Shown here in pieces: positions 18,243 to 26,583 of a DNA stretch of 64,000 bases. The stretch covers positions 1 to 64,000 of the forward strand of contig NZ_VDFU01000015.1 of assembly GCF_006152115.1 (NCBI RefSeq), in the 5' to 3' direction. Positions within the stretch are counted from its first letter, which is position 1, and every line of letters begins with the position of its first letter. Made by a program: the position numbers and the translations under genes. This stretch comes from Rubellimicrobium rubrum (lineage in GTDB: Bacteria; Pseudomonadota; Alphaproteobacteria; Rhodobacterales; Rhodobacteraceae). A model generated the notes under the pieces. That model had not been told where the DNA came from. It did not search any database and worked only from the letters and a program-made list of their open reading frames with translations.

Positions 18243-19123
18243 GCGCTTCTATCAACCCAGCCCTTCAGCCCCTAGCGTCCCAACCCTCGGTGTTTGCGAC
18301 GCTCCGCCGCGTCATCTTCGACCGGCCCGCGACGATCTTCGCCTTGGTCGTCGTGATCCTGTTCGTCCTCGTGGCTGCACTGGCGCCTCTGATCGCTCCG
18401 TACGATCCGTTGGCCCAGAGCATCCTCGACGTCAATAAGCCGCCTTCGGCAGCCCATCCTGTCGGAACGGACCAGTTCGGGCGCGACGTCCTCTCGCGCC
18501 TCGTCTACGGCTCACGCAACTCGCTCATTCTCGGGTTCGTATCCCCAGTCCTCGCTGCGATCCTTGGGACTTTCTTGGGAGTTGTGGCCGGCTACTTCGG
18601 AGGCTTTGTCGACCGGATCGTCAGCCGGATCATCGACCTCCTCCTGGCCTTCCCCGAGCTGCTGCTGGCGATCCTGATCGCGGCGGTCTTAGGGGGCGGC
18701 TTCTGGAACGTTGTTGCGGTCCTGACTGTGGCTTTCACGCCCGGCTTCGCGCGCGTGGCCCGCGCTTCGACCCTCGCGGTCAAGCAGGAGCCCTACATCG
18801 AAGCAGCGGTGGCTGTCGGGCTTCGGACCCCCATGATCATTCTGCGTCACGTGGTGCCCAACATCGCCGCGCCGATCGTCGTCCTGACCACCCTCTGGAT
18901 CGCCTCCGCCATCCGCCTCGAAGCTTCCTTGAGCTTCCTCGGGATCGGCACCCAGCCGCCCAACCCGTCTTGGGGCAACATCATTCGCGATGGCCTGAAC
19001 AACCTGTTCGGCTCGCCCTGGCCGATCATCGGCGCGGGCGCCCTTATCACGCTGGTGGTGCTGGCCTTCAATCTCCTTGGGGACGCGGTCCGCGATGCCT
19101 TGGACCCGGAGGCGTCGCGATGA
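18239..19123 (+). CDS. ABC transporter permease, DppC/OppC type
   Basis: 294 residues starting MSASINPALQP at the ATGA overlap with the previous gene; a longer upstream extension of the frame runs across the DppB-type gene and is not real. It has the N-terminal OppC segment (PATIFALVVVILFVLVAALA), HPVGTDQFGRDVLSRLVYGS typical of DppC proteins, and the ATPase-coupling loop (EAAVAVGLRTPMIILRHVVPN). It forms the heterodimeric channel with the preceding permease and overlaps the ATPase gene by four bases. Confidence 0.92.
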   Translation: MSASINPALQPLASQPSVFATLRRVIFDRPATIFALVVVILFVLVAALAPLIAPYDPLAQSILDVNKPPSAAHPVGTDQFGRDVLSRLVYGSRNSLILGFVSPVLAAILGTFLGVVAGYFGGFVDRIVSRIIDLLLAFPELLLAILIAAVLGGGFWNVVAVLTVAFTPGFARVARASTLAVKQEPYIEAAVAVGLRTPMIILRHVVPNIAAPIVVLTTLWIASAIRLEASLSFLGIGTQPPNPSWGNIIRDGLNNLFGSPWPIIGAGALITLVVLAFNLLGDAVRDALDPEASR

Positions 19124-20115
19124 CCCAGGACCTCCTCAGGCTGAGCGACGTCACGGTCGAGTTCGGGCCGCCGAAGAGGCCGGTACGCGTCGTCGAAGGC
19201 GTGAGCTTCTCCGTCGGCAAGGGGGAAAGCGTGGGCCTCGTGGGGGAGAGCGGGTCCGGCAAGTCCGTCACCTCGCTCGCGATCATGCGGCTGATCGGCG
19301 GGCGCGTGGCGAAGGGACGCATCGAGTTCGAAGGACGTAACCTCTTGGACCTTCCCGCATCCGCCATGCCGGCCATCCGCGGCCGCGACATTGCGATGAT
19401 CTTCCAGGAGCCCATGTCCTCGCTGAACCCGCTGATGACCGTCGGCGATCAGGTCGCCGAGGCGCTGCTCCTTCATGGCTGGCACGACCGCACCGCCCGG
19501 CGGAAGCGCACCGTCGAGATGCTGGACCTAGTCGGGATCCCCAATGCCGAGGGTCGGCTCGGGGCCTATCCGCACCAGTTCTCGGGCGGAATGCGGCAGC
19601 GCGTGATGATCGCCATGGCCGTCGCCTGCGAGCCCAAGCTGCTGATCGCCGACGAGCCCACGACCGCCCTCGACGTCACTATCCAGGCGCAGGTCCTTGA
19701 CCTGATGAAGAAGGTCCGCCGTGAGCTCGGCATGGCGATCCTTCTCATCTCGCACGATCTCGGCGTCATCGCTGACGTCTGCGAGCGGGTGGTCGTCATG
19801 TACGCCGGCCGCGTCGTCGAGGAAGCGGACATCCGCACCATCCTGACCCGGCCCCAGCATCCGTACACCCAAGGCCTCCTCCGCAGCGTGCCGCGCCGCA
19901 GCCACGAGGCGGAGCGTCTCTACCAGATCCCGGGCTCAGTGCCCCCCGCCGGTTCCATCCGCCAGGGCTGTCCGTTCCGCGACCGCTGCGAGCTTGCGGT
20001 ACCCCGCTGCGCCGAGGAGATGCCTCCCATGTTCCGCTTCGGTCCTTCCCAATCCGCAGCGTGCTGGGTCACTGCCGCCGCCAAGGGCGCAAGCCAGGCC
20101 GGAGCCGCGGCATGA
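19120..20115 (+). CDS. ABC transporter ATP-binding protein, DppD/OppD type
   Basis: 331 residues. Walker A (GESGSGKS), Q-loop ([11 protein letters not shown]), signature ([14 protein letters not shown]), Walker B ([12 protein letters not shown]) and H-loop ([13 protein letters not shown]) are all intact. The C-terminal oligopeptide/dipeptide transporter extension (PGSVPPAG...[14 protein letters not shown]) carries the cysteine cluster common in the DppD/F families. The start is the ATGA overlap with the permease gene. It couples ATP hydrolysis to transport with the next gene's product. Confidence 0.93.
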   Translation: MTQDLLRLSDVTVEFGPPKRPVRVVEGVSFSVGKGESVGLVGESGSGKSVTSLAIMRLIGGRVAKGRIEFEGRNLLDLPASAMPAIRGRDIAMIFQEPMSSLNPLMTVGDQVAEALLLHGWHDRTARRKRTVEMLDLVGIPNAEGRLGAYPHQFSGGMRQRVMIAMAVACEPKLLIADEPTTALDVTIQAQVLDLMKKVRRELGMAILLISHDLGVIADVCERVVVMYAGRVVEEADIRTILTRPQHPYTQGLLRSVPRRSHEAERLYQIPGSVPPAGSIRQGCPFRDRCELAVPRCAEEMPPMFRFGPSQSAACWVTAAAKGASQAGAAA

Positions 20116-21110
20116 CGCCACTGATCCGGGCCGAGAACCTCGGCAAGACCTTCGGCGCCAGCGGCGGCTGGTTCGGCGGCGCCTCCGACCAAGTGCGGGC
20201 CGTTGACGGGGTCACCTTCGACGTCGAGGCCGGCGAGACCTTGGCGCTCGTGGGCGAATCCGGCTGCGGCAAAAGCACGCTTGGACGCCTGCTCCTGCGG
20301 CTGATCGATCCCACGGACGGGACGGTCCGGTTCGAAGGGCAGGACGTGACCCGGCTGTCCTCCGCCGAGATGCGGCTGATGCGTCAACGTATGCAGATTA
20401 TCTTCCAGGACCCATTCGGCTCGCTCTCCCCCCGGCGCACCATCGGGCAGATCATCGGAGAGCCGCTCGAGATCTTTGGTCTGGCCCGGGGACGGCAGGC
20501 CCGCCGCGACCGGGTGGCCCAGCTGCTCGATCAGGTGGGTCTGCCGCCGGCCTACATGGACCGGCTGCCCCGGCAGTTCTCGGGGGGGCAGCGCCAGCGG
20601 GTCGGCATCGCCCGTGCCATCGCCGTGAACCCGGCCTTCATCGTCGCGGACGAGCCCGTTTCGGCGCTCGACGTGTCGATCCAGGCGCAGATCATTAACC
20701 TCATGCAGGATCTCCAGCGCGACGCGGGCTTCTCCTACCTGTTCATCGCCCATGATCTGGCCGTCGTGCGCCACATCGCCGACCGCGTGGCGGTGATGTA
20801 CCTGGGGCGGATCGTCGAGGTTGGCCCCAAGCGCCTGATCTACGACGCGCCCCAGCACCCCTACACCCAGGCTCTGCTGTCGGCGGCGCCCGAGCCCGAG
20901 GTAGACACCATCTCGCGACGCATCATCCTGAGGGGCGACGTCCCGAGCCCGTCGAACATCCCGCCCGGATGCTCCTTCCACACTCGGTGCCCCATCGCGC
21001 AGGAGATCTGCCGCCAGGACCGACCGCCCCTCGCCCAGGTCGCTCCCGGCCAGCTAGCCGCCTGTCACTTCGCGCGACCGAACCCGATCCCTGTTGCCGA
21101 CGCGGCCTGA
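20112..21110 (+). CDS. ABC transporter ATP-binding protein, DppF/OppF type
   Basis: 332 residues starting [14 protein letters not shown] at the ATGA overlap. Walker A ([17 protein letters not shown]), Q-loop ([14 protein letters not shown]), signature ([16 protein letters not shown]), Walker B ([12 protein letters not shown]) and H-loop ([11 protein letters not shown]) are intact. The C-terminal extension has [15 protein letters not shown]. It differs from the DppD-type partner in the SPR-containing Q-loop region, as OppF-like subunits do. It completes a five-component importer (one binding protein, two permeases, two ATPases). Confidence 0.93.
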   Translation: MTPLIRAENLGKTFGASGGWFGGASDQVRAVDGVTFDVEAGETLALVGESGCGKSTLGRLLLRLIDPTDGTVRFEGQDVTRLSSAEMRLMRQRMQIIFQDPFGSLSPRRTIGQIIGEPLEIFGLARGRQARRDRVAQLLDQVGLPPAYMDRLPRQFSGGQRQRVGIARAIAVNPAFIVADEPVSALDVSIQAQIINLMQDLQRDAGFSYLFIAHDLAVVRHIADRVAVMYLGRIVEVGPKRLIYDAPQHPYTQALLSAAPEPEVDTISRRIILRGDVPSPSNIPPGCSFHTRCPIAQEICRQDRPPLAQVAPGQLAACHFARPNPIPVADAA

Positions 21111-21152
21111 ACGCCGCCGACGCCTGCCCGACCCCTACGACGAGGACTTCCC

Positions 21153-23339
21153 ATGGACCACGCTCCCTGGTACCGCACGACGCTGCGCTGGGCTCAGACC
21201 AACCTGACCGAAATCGACCCGACCCGCTACGACGCCGCGTTCTGGCGGGAGCACTGGCACCGCACGCGCATCCAGGGCGTCATCGTCAATGCAGGCGGCA
21301 TCATCGCCTACTACCCGAGCGAGATCCCGTTCCATCATCAGGCCGAGACCCTCGACGGGCGTGACCTCTATGGCGAGATCGTGGCCGCCGCGCGAGAGGA
21401 GAACTTGGCCGTCATCGCGCGAATGGACTCCAATCGCGTCGTCCGGGAGCTCTACGAAGCGCATCCCGACTGGATCTGCGTCGACGCTGAGGGGCAGCCC
21501 TACAGGCAGGCCGACAAGTTCGTGACCTGCATCAACTCGCCCTACTACTCCGACCACCTGCCCCAAGTGATGCGGGAGATTATCGCCCGCTCCAGCCCGG
21601 ACGGGTTCGCCGACAACTCCTGGGCCGGGCTGCCCCGGACCAAGATCTGCCACTGCCTCAACTGCCGCCAGCGCTTCGCGGCCGAGGGCCATGACCTGCC
21701 CGAGCGGGAGGACTGGGACGACGAGGCCTATCGCGCCTGGGTGGCCTGGAACTACCGTCGTCGGACCGAGCTCTGGGACTTCAACAACGCCGTCACGATG
21801 GAGGCGGGTGGGCCGGACTGCCGCTGGATGGGGATGCTCTCGGGCGAGGTCCTCAACAACTGCAACCGCTTCATCGATCTGCGGGACATTTTGTCCCGTT
21901 CTGAGATCGTGATGCTGGACCACCAGCGGCGGACGCCCGAGGACGGCTTCGAGCAGAACACTGAGGCCGGCAAGCGGCTTCACGAGCTCCTCGGATGGGA
22001 CAAGCTCATCCCTGAGAGCACGCCGCAGTACCAGCTCGGCTCCCCAGCGTTCCGGCTGTCCTCGATGCCGCCGGCCGAGGTACAGCTCTGGACCCAAGCC
22101 GCCTTTGCCGGCGGCATCCAGCCTTGGTGGCACCACATTGGTGCCGCGCACGAGGACCGCCGGCAGTACCGGACGGCTGAGCCCATCTTCCGCTGGCACG
22201 AGGCGAACCAGGACATCCTCGTCGGCCGGACGCCCCTGGCCCGGATCGGCGTCGTCTGGAGCCAGGCCAACCATGACCTCCATGGGCGAGATCGTCCGGA
22301 GCAGCGGACGCTCGATCCTTATCGGGGCATGGTACGGGCCCTGTCGCGCGCCGGCCTCGACTGGCTGCCGGTCGAGGTTAAGGACATCGCTCAGGCCAAG
22401 GGCCGGTTCGACGTCCTCGTTCTCCCCAATGTCGTGGTAATCGACCAGAAGACGGAAACCGCGCTCCGGGCCTATGTCGAGGCCGGAGGTTCGCTGGTCG
22501 CCACCGGCGAGACGGGCCGGAGGGACGGTCACGGCCAGTGGCGCGAGGTGCCCGCCCTGTCCGACCTCTTCGGCCTCGTTCCCGACGGCGAGGTCCTGGG
22601 CGCCGACACCACGCCGGACCCCAGCATCGAGATCCCGCTGCGCCACTCCTACCTACGCCTCTCCCCGGAGCGCCGCCATGACGTCTACGGCCCGCAGGAC
22701 GAGGAAGCTCCGGCCGAGGTCTTGCCGCGCCACCCCGTTCTCGGGGGTCTGGACGACACCGACACGCTGCCCTTCGGCGGCCTCCTCCCCTCCATGCGCG
22801 CCGAGCCGGGCACAACGGTCCTCGCCACCTTCATCCCCGAGTTCCCGATCTATCCGCCCGAGACCTCGTGGATGAGGACTCGGCGCACCGAAGTTCCAGC
22901 CATCGCCGTCCGCAAGGGTCCGAACGGCTCGCGCCTTGCCTTTGTCCTCGCCGATCTGGACCGCTGCTACGCTCGCGAAGGCGCGTTCGAGCACGCCCAA
23001 ATCCTGTCCAACGCCGTCCGCTGGGCGCTGCGCGCCCGCCCGCCGGTCGAGGTCAGCGCGCCCGGCGGCCTGGTCGCGGCCACGGCCTATGCCCAGGAGG
23101 GCCGCTGGATCGTGCACCTGACGAGCCGTGTCGTCACGGCCCCGGTCCCGGGCCGGCAGGAGCACGTGATCCCCATCGGACCCGTCGAGCTCAAGCTCCA
23201 TGCCGACAGCCTGACCGGCTCCGACGTGGAGCTCCGTGTCTCTCAGACCCGACCGTCCATCGAGCCCGAGGGCTCAAGCCTTACTATCGCGATCGAACGG
23301 GTCGTCGGTCACGAGGTGGTCGTCATCAGCGCCCAGTAA
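21153..23339 (+). CDS. GHL6/GH42-like glycoside hydrolase
   Basis: 728 residues with no signal peptide. Residues about 15-250 match the hypothetical glycosyl hydrolase 6 (GHL6) type of barrel: FWREHWHRTRIQGVIVNAGG, AREENLAVIARMDSNRV, PDWICVDAEGQPY, then a cysteine-rich KICHCLNCRQRF that could hold a metal. Residues about 395-510 resemble the beta-galactosidase trimerisation (GH42 M) domain (RIGVVWSQANHD, FDVLVLPNVVVIDQ, VEAGGSLVATGETG). A beta-rich tail follows. It starts 42 nt after the second ATPase gene, in the same operon, and is probably a cytoplasmic glycosidase for the imported compound. Substrate unknown. Confidence 0.75.
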   Translation: MDHAPWYRTTLRWAQTNLTEIDPTRYDAAFWREHWHRTRIQGVIVNAGGIIAYYPSEIPFHHQAETLDGRDLYGEIVAAAREENLAVIARMDSNRVVRELYEAHPDWICVDAEGQPYRQADKFVTCINSPYYSDHLPQVMREIIARSSPDGFADNSWAGLPRTKICHCLNCRQRFAAEGHDLPEREDWDDEAYRAWVAWNYRRRTELWDFNNAVTMEAGGPDCRWMGMLSGEVLNNCNRFIDLRDILSRSEIVMLDHQRRTPEDGFEQNTEAGKRLHELLGWDKLIPESTPQYQLGSPAFRLSSMPPAEVQLWTQAAFAGGIQPWWHHIGAAHEDRRQYRTAEPIFRWHEANQDILVGRTPLARIGVVWSQANHDLHGRDRPEQRTLDPYRGMVRALSRAGLDWLPVEVKDIAQAKGRFDVLVLPNVVVIDQKTETALRAYVEAGGSLVATGETGRRDGHGQWREVPALSDLFGLVPDGEVLGADTTPDPSIEIPLRHSYLRLSPERRHDVYGPQDEEAPAEVLPRHPVLGGLDDTDTLPFGGLLPSMRAEPGTTVLATFIPEFPIYPPETSWMRTRRTEVPAIAVRKGPNGSRLAFVLADLDRCYAREGAFEHAQILSNAVRWALRARPPVEVSAPGGLVAATAYAQEGRWIVHLTSRVVTAPVPGRQEHVIPIGPVELKLHADSLTGSDVELRVSQTRPSIEPEGSSLTIAIERVVGHEVVVISAQ

Positions 23340-23397
23340 CAATTTCAGACCGGACCTTCGAAGTCCGGTCCCTCGACGGCAGGAGGAGGACTGAACG

Positions 23398-23820
23398 ATG
23401 ATGACAGTGACCCGGCTCGACGTGGCGGATGCTCGGCTCCTGATTGAGGGCGCCGCTGCACATGCCGCAGGGATCGGCGTACCCATGTGCATCGCCGTCA
23501 CCGACGAGAGCGGCAATCTTGTCGCCTTCGAGCGTATGGACGGCGGCAAGGTGACCTCAATCACCATCGCCATCGACAAGGCCTTCACCGCCGCTGCCGC
23601 GCGCAAGGCCACCCACGAGTATGGCGAGGCGAGCCAGCCGGGCGCCTCCGCCTATGGCATTGCCAGCGCCATCGGCGGCCGACTGATGGTCGTGGCCGGA
23701 GGGTTGCCCGTAACGGTGGACGGGGCTTTGGTCGGCGGCATTGGAGTTTCCTCGGGCACTCCGGCGCAGGATCGCGAGGTGGCCCAAGCCGGAATCGACT
23801 TTCTCCTAGAATGTCGCTGA
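23398..23820 (+). CDS. GlcG/HbpS family protein (DUF336)
   Basis: 140 residues, a full-length single domain. Features: ARLLIEGAAAHAAGIGVPMC, IAVTDESGNLVAFERMDG, IAIDKAFTAAAARKATHEYG, and the glycine-rich end GALVGGIGVSSGTPAQDREV. The family includes the haem-binding HbpS of Streptomyces and GlcG encoded with glycolate genes; its biochemical role is often unclear. GGAGGAGG lies upstream of the start (a second ATG follows at once). It is the last gene of the operon, possibly an accessory to catabolism. There is no signal peptide. Confidence 0.8.
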   Translation: MMTVTRLDVADARLLIEGAAAHAAGIGVPMCIAVTDESGNLVAFERMDGGKVTSITIAIDKAFTAAAARKATHEYGEASQPGASAYGIASAIGGRLMVVAGGLPVTVDGALVGGIGVSSGTPAQDREVAQAGIDFLLECR

Positions 23821-23873
23821 CAGCACCTACGCTACTTGCTTAAGCAATACATGCGTGAACGGCAACTAACCTT

Positions 23874-24130
23874 CCTTGAGCCGCTCATGATCGCGGCACA
23901 GAGCTGGGGATGGCGCAGGAGCTTGCAGAGGGACCGACGTCGGCCGTCAGCTAGTTGCTGGACCATCACCGGCCATTAGCCCTCGGCCTGCGGCACCTCG
24001 ACGTGGTATCACCAGTTGCGCTTCAGCTTGCGGTGGATGGTCAAGCGGTGTGGGTCGAGCCTATCGGCGATCACGGCCGGGCTGATCTTAGGCTTGCCGC
24101 CACTGCTCCACCTTGCGGCGTTCCTCATCA
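23874..24130 (-). pseudogene. Third IS30-type transposase remnant (HTH part only)
   Basis: No open frame survives, but the DNA resembles copy A over about 11251-11510 in the same order: CCTTGAGCCGCTC, GCAGGAGCTTGCAG, ACCATC...CACCGGCCA, TCGGCCTGCGGCACCTC, CACCAGTTGCGC and ATGGTC.AGCG. These encode the end of the HTH region of the transposase on the minus strand. Several in-frame stops and indels are present. It lies immediately after the catabolic operon and has the same orientation as copies A and B. Confidence 0.65.
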
Positions 24131-24362
24131 TTCGTATGCGGATAGGGGCGCATTGATGGGCGTGTTCTCAAGGCTCAATAAATGGAAATAGTCAAAAGTC
24201 GCGCTTCAGGGTAGCTTTCGCCCAGTCCTCAAACAAGTTCGCATAATCCAAACTATGCCGTTGGCTCCGGATCAGCCCTTGGCCAAACTTCCAGAGCGGA
24301 TGTCACACGGGAGTTGGGGCAGGCAGTTCGGCTCTTTCGGGAACCAGCGGAAGGCTCGGCCC

Positions 24363-24800
24363 TCATGCGATGATCCGCTCGAAGCTCGCCTCGTAGGCGC
24401 GCTCGAGTAGAAGTCCCGTAGTTCGTTCGGCTGTCTGCGCCAGGTCTTCCGCGTCGCTCCGCGTCAGCTCATGGGGCGCCGTGTCGAGAAGACACAAGGA
24501 CCCGATCCTGGCGCCTCGCGCAAAGACCAGTGGGGCGCCCGCATAGAAGCGCAGGAACGGCCAGCCCGTCACGAGAGGGCTGCGCGCGAAGCGCGGATCC
24601 CGCGTCGCGTCCGGCACGACAAGGACCGCGTCCCTGCGAATGGTATGGTCGCAGAACGCCACCGAGCGGGGGGTCTGCCGCTCTCCGCCGCCGGACGAGG
24701 CCAGAACGACCTGCCGGTGTTCGCTGACCAGCGTCACCAAGGCTGTCCGCACGCCGAAGCGGTCCCGGGTCTGTCGGCACAACTCCTCAAGATCCCGCAT
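24363..24800 (-). CDS. Stand-alone GAF domain protein
   Basis: 145 residues consisting of one GAF domain: FGVRTALVTLVSEHRQVVLAS, SVAFCDHTIRRDAVLVVPDA, FARSPLVTGWPFLRFYAGAPL and RIGSLCLLDTAPHELT. It resembles the first GAF of the large kinase (CRHAIL...VPDLTKDARFENNPLV). There is no output domain, so it is a small sensor or ligand-binding protein, or a fragment of a larger kinase. The frame stays open about 35 codons upstream (SELLRVDVLRKSGLLAAAP) without ATG or GTG, so the true start may be further upstream at an unusual codon, or the gene may have lost its beginning. Confidence 0.6.
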   Translation of the reverse strand: MRDLEELCRQTRDRFGVRTALVTLVSEHRQVVLASSGGGERQTPRSVAFCDHTIRRDAVLVVPDATRDPRFARSPLVTGWPFLRFYAGAPLVFARGARIGSLCLLDTAPHELTRSDAEDLAQTAERTTGLLLERAYEASFERIIA

Positions 24801-25136
24801 CGGAGCTGCCGCAAGAAGACCCGATTTGCGCAGGACGTCGACGCGCAGCAGTTCGGACAGGTCTGAGTCGATCCTGGCTGTCCCCCCGGGCAGGTTCGGC
24901 CTGCCTTAAGCCGGGGGAAGTTGGGGCCGTCCTGATCTGGATCAATCCGGCGGACCTCGCGTCAAGGCTCATTGGCGCGATCCTCTGCCGGCTCTCCTGC
25001 GCGGTCTGGCAAGATTGACTGGCATTGAGACCCGGCTACTACATCGGGGACGTCCTGCTCGCCAACCGTCTTGAACATGATGCGACGGTGCCGGCCGCTT
25101 CGACCAGTTCTAAGCGGCGATGTTCGAATATCTCCT

Positions 25137-26582
25137 TCAGCCCGTCACGCTCCAGAACGCGCTCTTGCGCCCGTGCTGCTTCTTCAGCCGTGCCAAGTAG
25201 GCCTCGTGCGTCTCGACATCCCCCCAGTCCAGGACTGAGGACGCGAGGCTTTCGCACTCGAGCAGATGACGGGCGGCATGGCGGTAGCGGCTGGCCCGGC
25301 TGTGGATCAGAGTGAAGTCAATCATTGCCCGCAGCGCCAGCGTGGCCGCGAGCGGGTGCTTGGCCGCAAGCGCGTCCGCGGCCGGGGTCAGGACCTCGTA
25401 ATGGTCGCCGTCGAGCTCTTGAACGCGCCGGAGTACGAGCGCCGCTGCCCGGCTGATGGCCGACCAGGACACCAAGAACCCGAGCGCATGGGGCAGGCTC
25501 TTGTACCGCTCAACGTGAACCAAGGCCCGGTCCTCGGCTTCCATGTCCTCAAAGTCGGGCAAGCGCTTCAGGTAAGCCCTCAAGTGCTCCGCCGAGAGCG
25601 CCCGCTCGAAGGCGGACCACCGGGCGGCCTGTGCTTCCTCGGCTCGTCCAAGCGCCTCCAGCACCTCGATGCGCGCGTCCGTCCAGTCGAGATCGGGGGC
25701 GTCCCGTCCGCCGCTCCTGGGTTCAGCCGCCTCAATCGTACGCCAAGCCTCCGCCTCCCGGCCGGCCGCCAGCAGGCGCCGCGCGATCTCAGCCGCGATC
25801 GTCGGCACCATGCGCGCCAGTGAGTCGTATTGGCCGATGAAGGCGTCCACGTCGCCCTGAGCATCGGCGATGTCCATGAGGGCCAGGCGCGCGCTGCTCC
25901 GACGCGGATGCTCGGTCATCTCGCCCGCATGGACAGGGCCAGAGAGCCCGTAGCCCACGACCTGCCGCTTGGCTCCAGAGGGGCGCTCGACCGGCTGTCC
26001 CGTCAGGGCGAGCATGCGGCTCTTCAGGTGCTCCAGGCCTTCGGGTCCGAGAGCCGGGGCCAGAACCCCGATCAGATCGTCGTACTGGCCGTAGCCGTTG
26101 TCCGTGAGGGCCTGGAACACCTCATCCGCGAGCCTTGTCGGATCGGGCTGCGCGGCCATCGCGATCGCGCCGAGGTCCGCGACAGCTTTCTCGAAGACGG
26201 CGCCTACCGTCCCGCTGCTGTCGTCGCAGCGCTCGAAAGTGGAACTCGCCAGCCCCAGGAAGCGCCACATCAGCTCGAGCGCCTCGGCGGAGTCGTTCTT
26301 CGCCACTTGCTCCACGATGGCACGGCGCTGCGTGTCGAGGTCCTTCACCAGCGCCTTGCGCTTCTGCCAGTCCACATACGAGCGCGCCTTGGCGATCGTG
26401 GTGAGCCGCTTGCGGATCTCGCGGACGACATCCCCGGTGCCTCCCGTGCCGGCAAGCTCCAGCCGCAGGCGCCGCTTAGCCGCGGCATCGCCCGTGCTCA
26501 GCTCGATCAGCAGTTCCGCCAGATGGGTTGCCCCAAGGGCTTCCAGGTTCCTGGCGTTCAGCGTTGTCTTGGACGCCATCAA
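25137..26582 (-). CDS. DUF6880 family protein
   Basis: 481 residues, helical, with no membrane segment or enzyme motif. The N-terminal part (LGATHLAELLIELSTGDAAA, KRRLRLELAGTGG, ARSYVDWQKRKALVKDLDTQ) and later repeat-like helical pairs (ALMDIADAQGDVDAFIGQYD, IARRLLAAGREAEAWRTIEA, WTDARIEVLEALGRAEEAQA) resemble the DUF6880/TPR-like group, which lacks a known function. The start lies 1 nt after the stop of the RecD2-type gene, so the two are almost certainly cotranscribed. A role as partner of the helicase is an inference from that spacing only. Confidence 0.7.
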   Translation of the reverse strand: MMASKTTLNARNLEALGATHLAELLIELSTGDAAAKRRLRLELAGTGGTGDVVREIRKRLTTIAKARSYVDWQKRKALVKDLDTQRRAIVEQVAKNDSAEALELMWRFLGLASSTFERCDDSSGTVGAVFEKAVADLGAIAMAAQPDPTRLADEVFQALTDNGYGQYDDLIGVLAPALGPEGLEHLKSRMLALTGQPVERPSGAKRQVVGYGLSGPVHAGEMTEHPRRSSARLALMDIADAQGDVDAFIGQYDSLARMVPTIAAEIARRLLAAGREAEAWRTIEAAEPRSGGRDAPDLDWTDARIEVLEALGRAEEAQAARWSAFERALSAEHLRAYLKRLPDFEDMEAEDRALVHVERYKSLPHALGFLVSWSAISRAAALVLRRVQELDGDHYEVLTPAADALAAKHPLAATLALRAMIDFTLIHSRASRYRHAARHLLECESLASSVLDWGDVETHEAYLARLKKQHGRKSAFWSVTG

Positions 26583-26583
26583 G

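Noticed and set aside
10520-24130. Functional composite transposon around the catabolic locus
   Set aside because: Both bounding IS30 copies are dead, the right one is only a fragment, and I could not see matching terminal inverted repeats or target duplications. Only a past IS association is supported.
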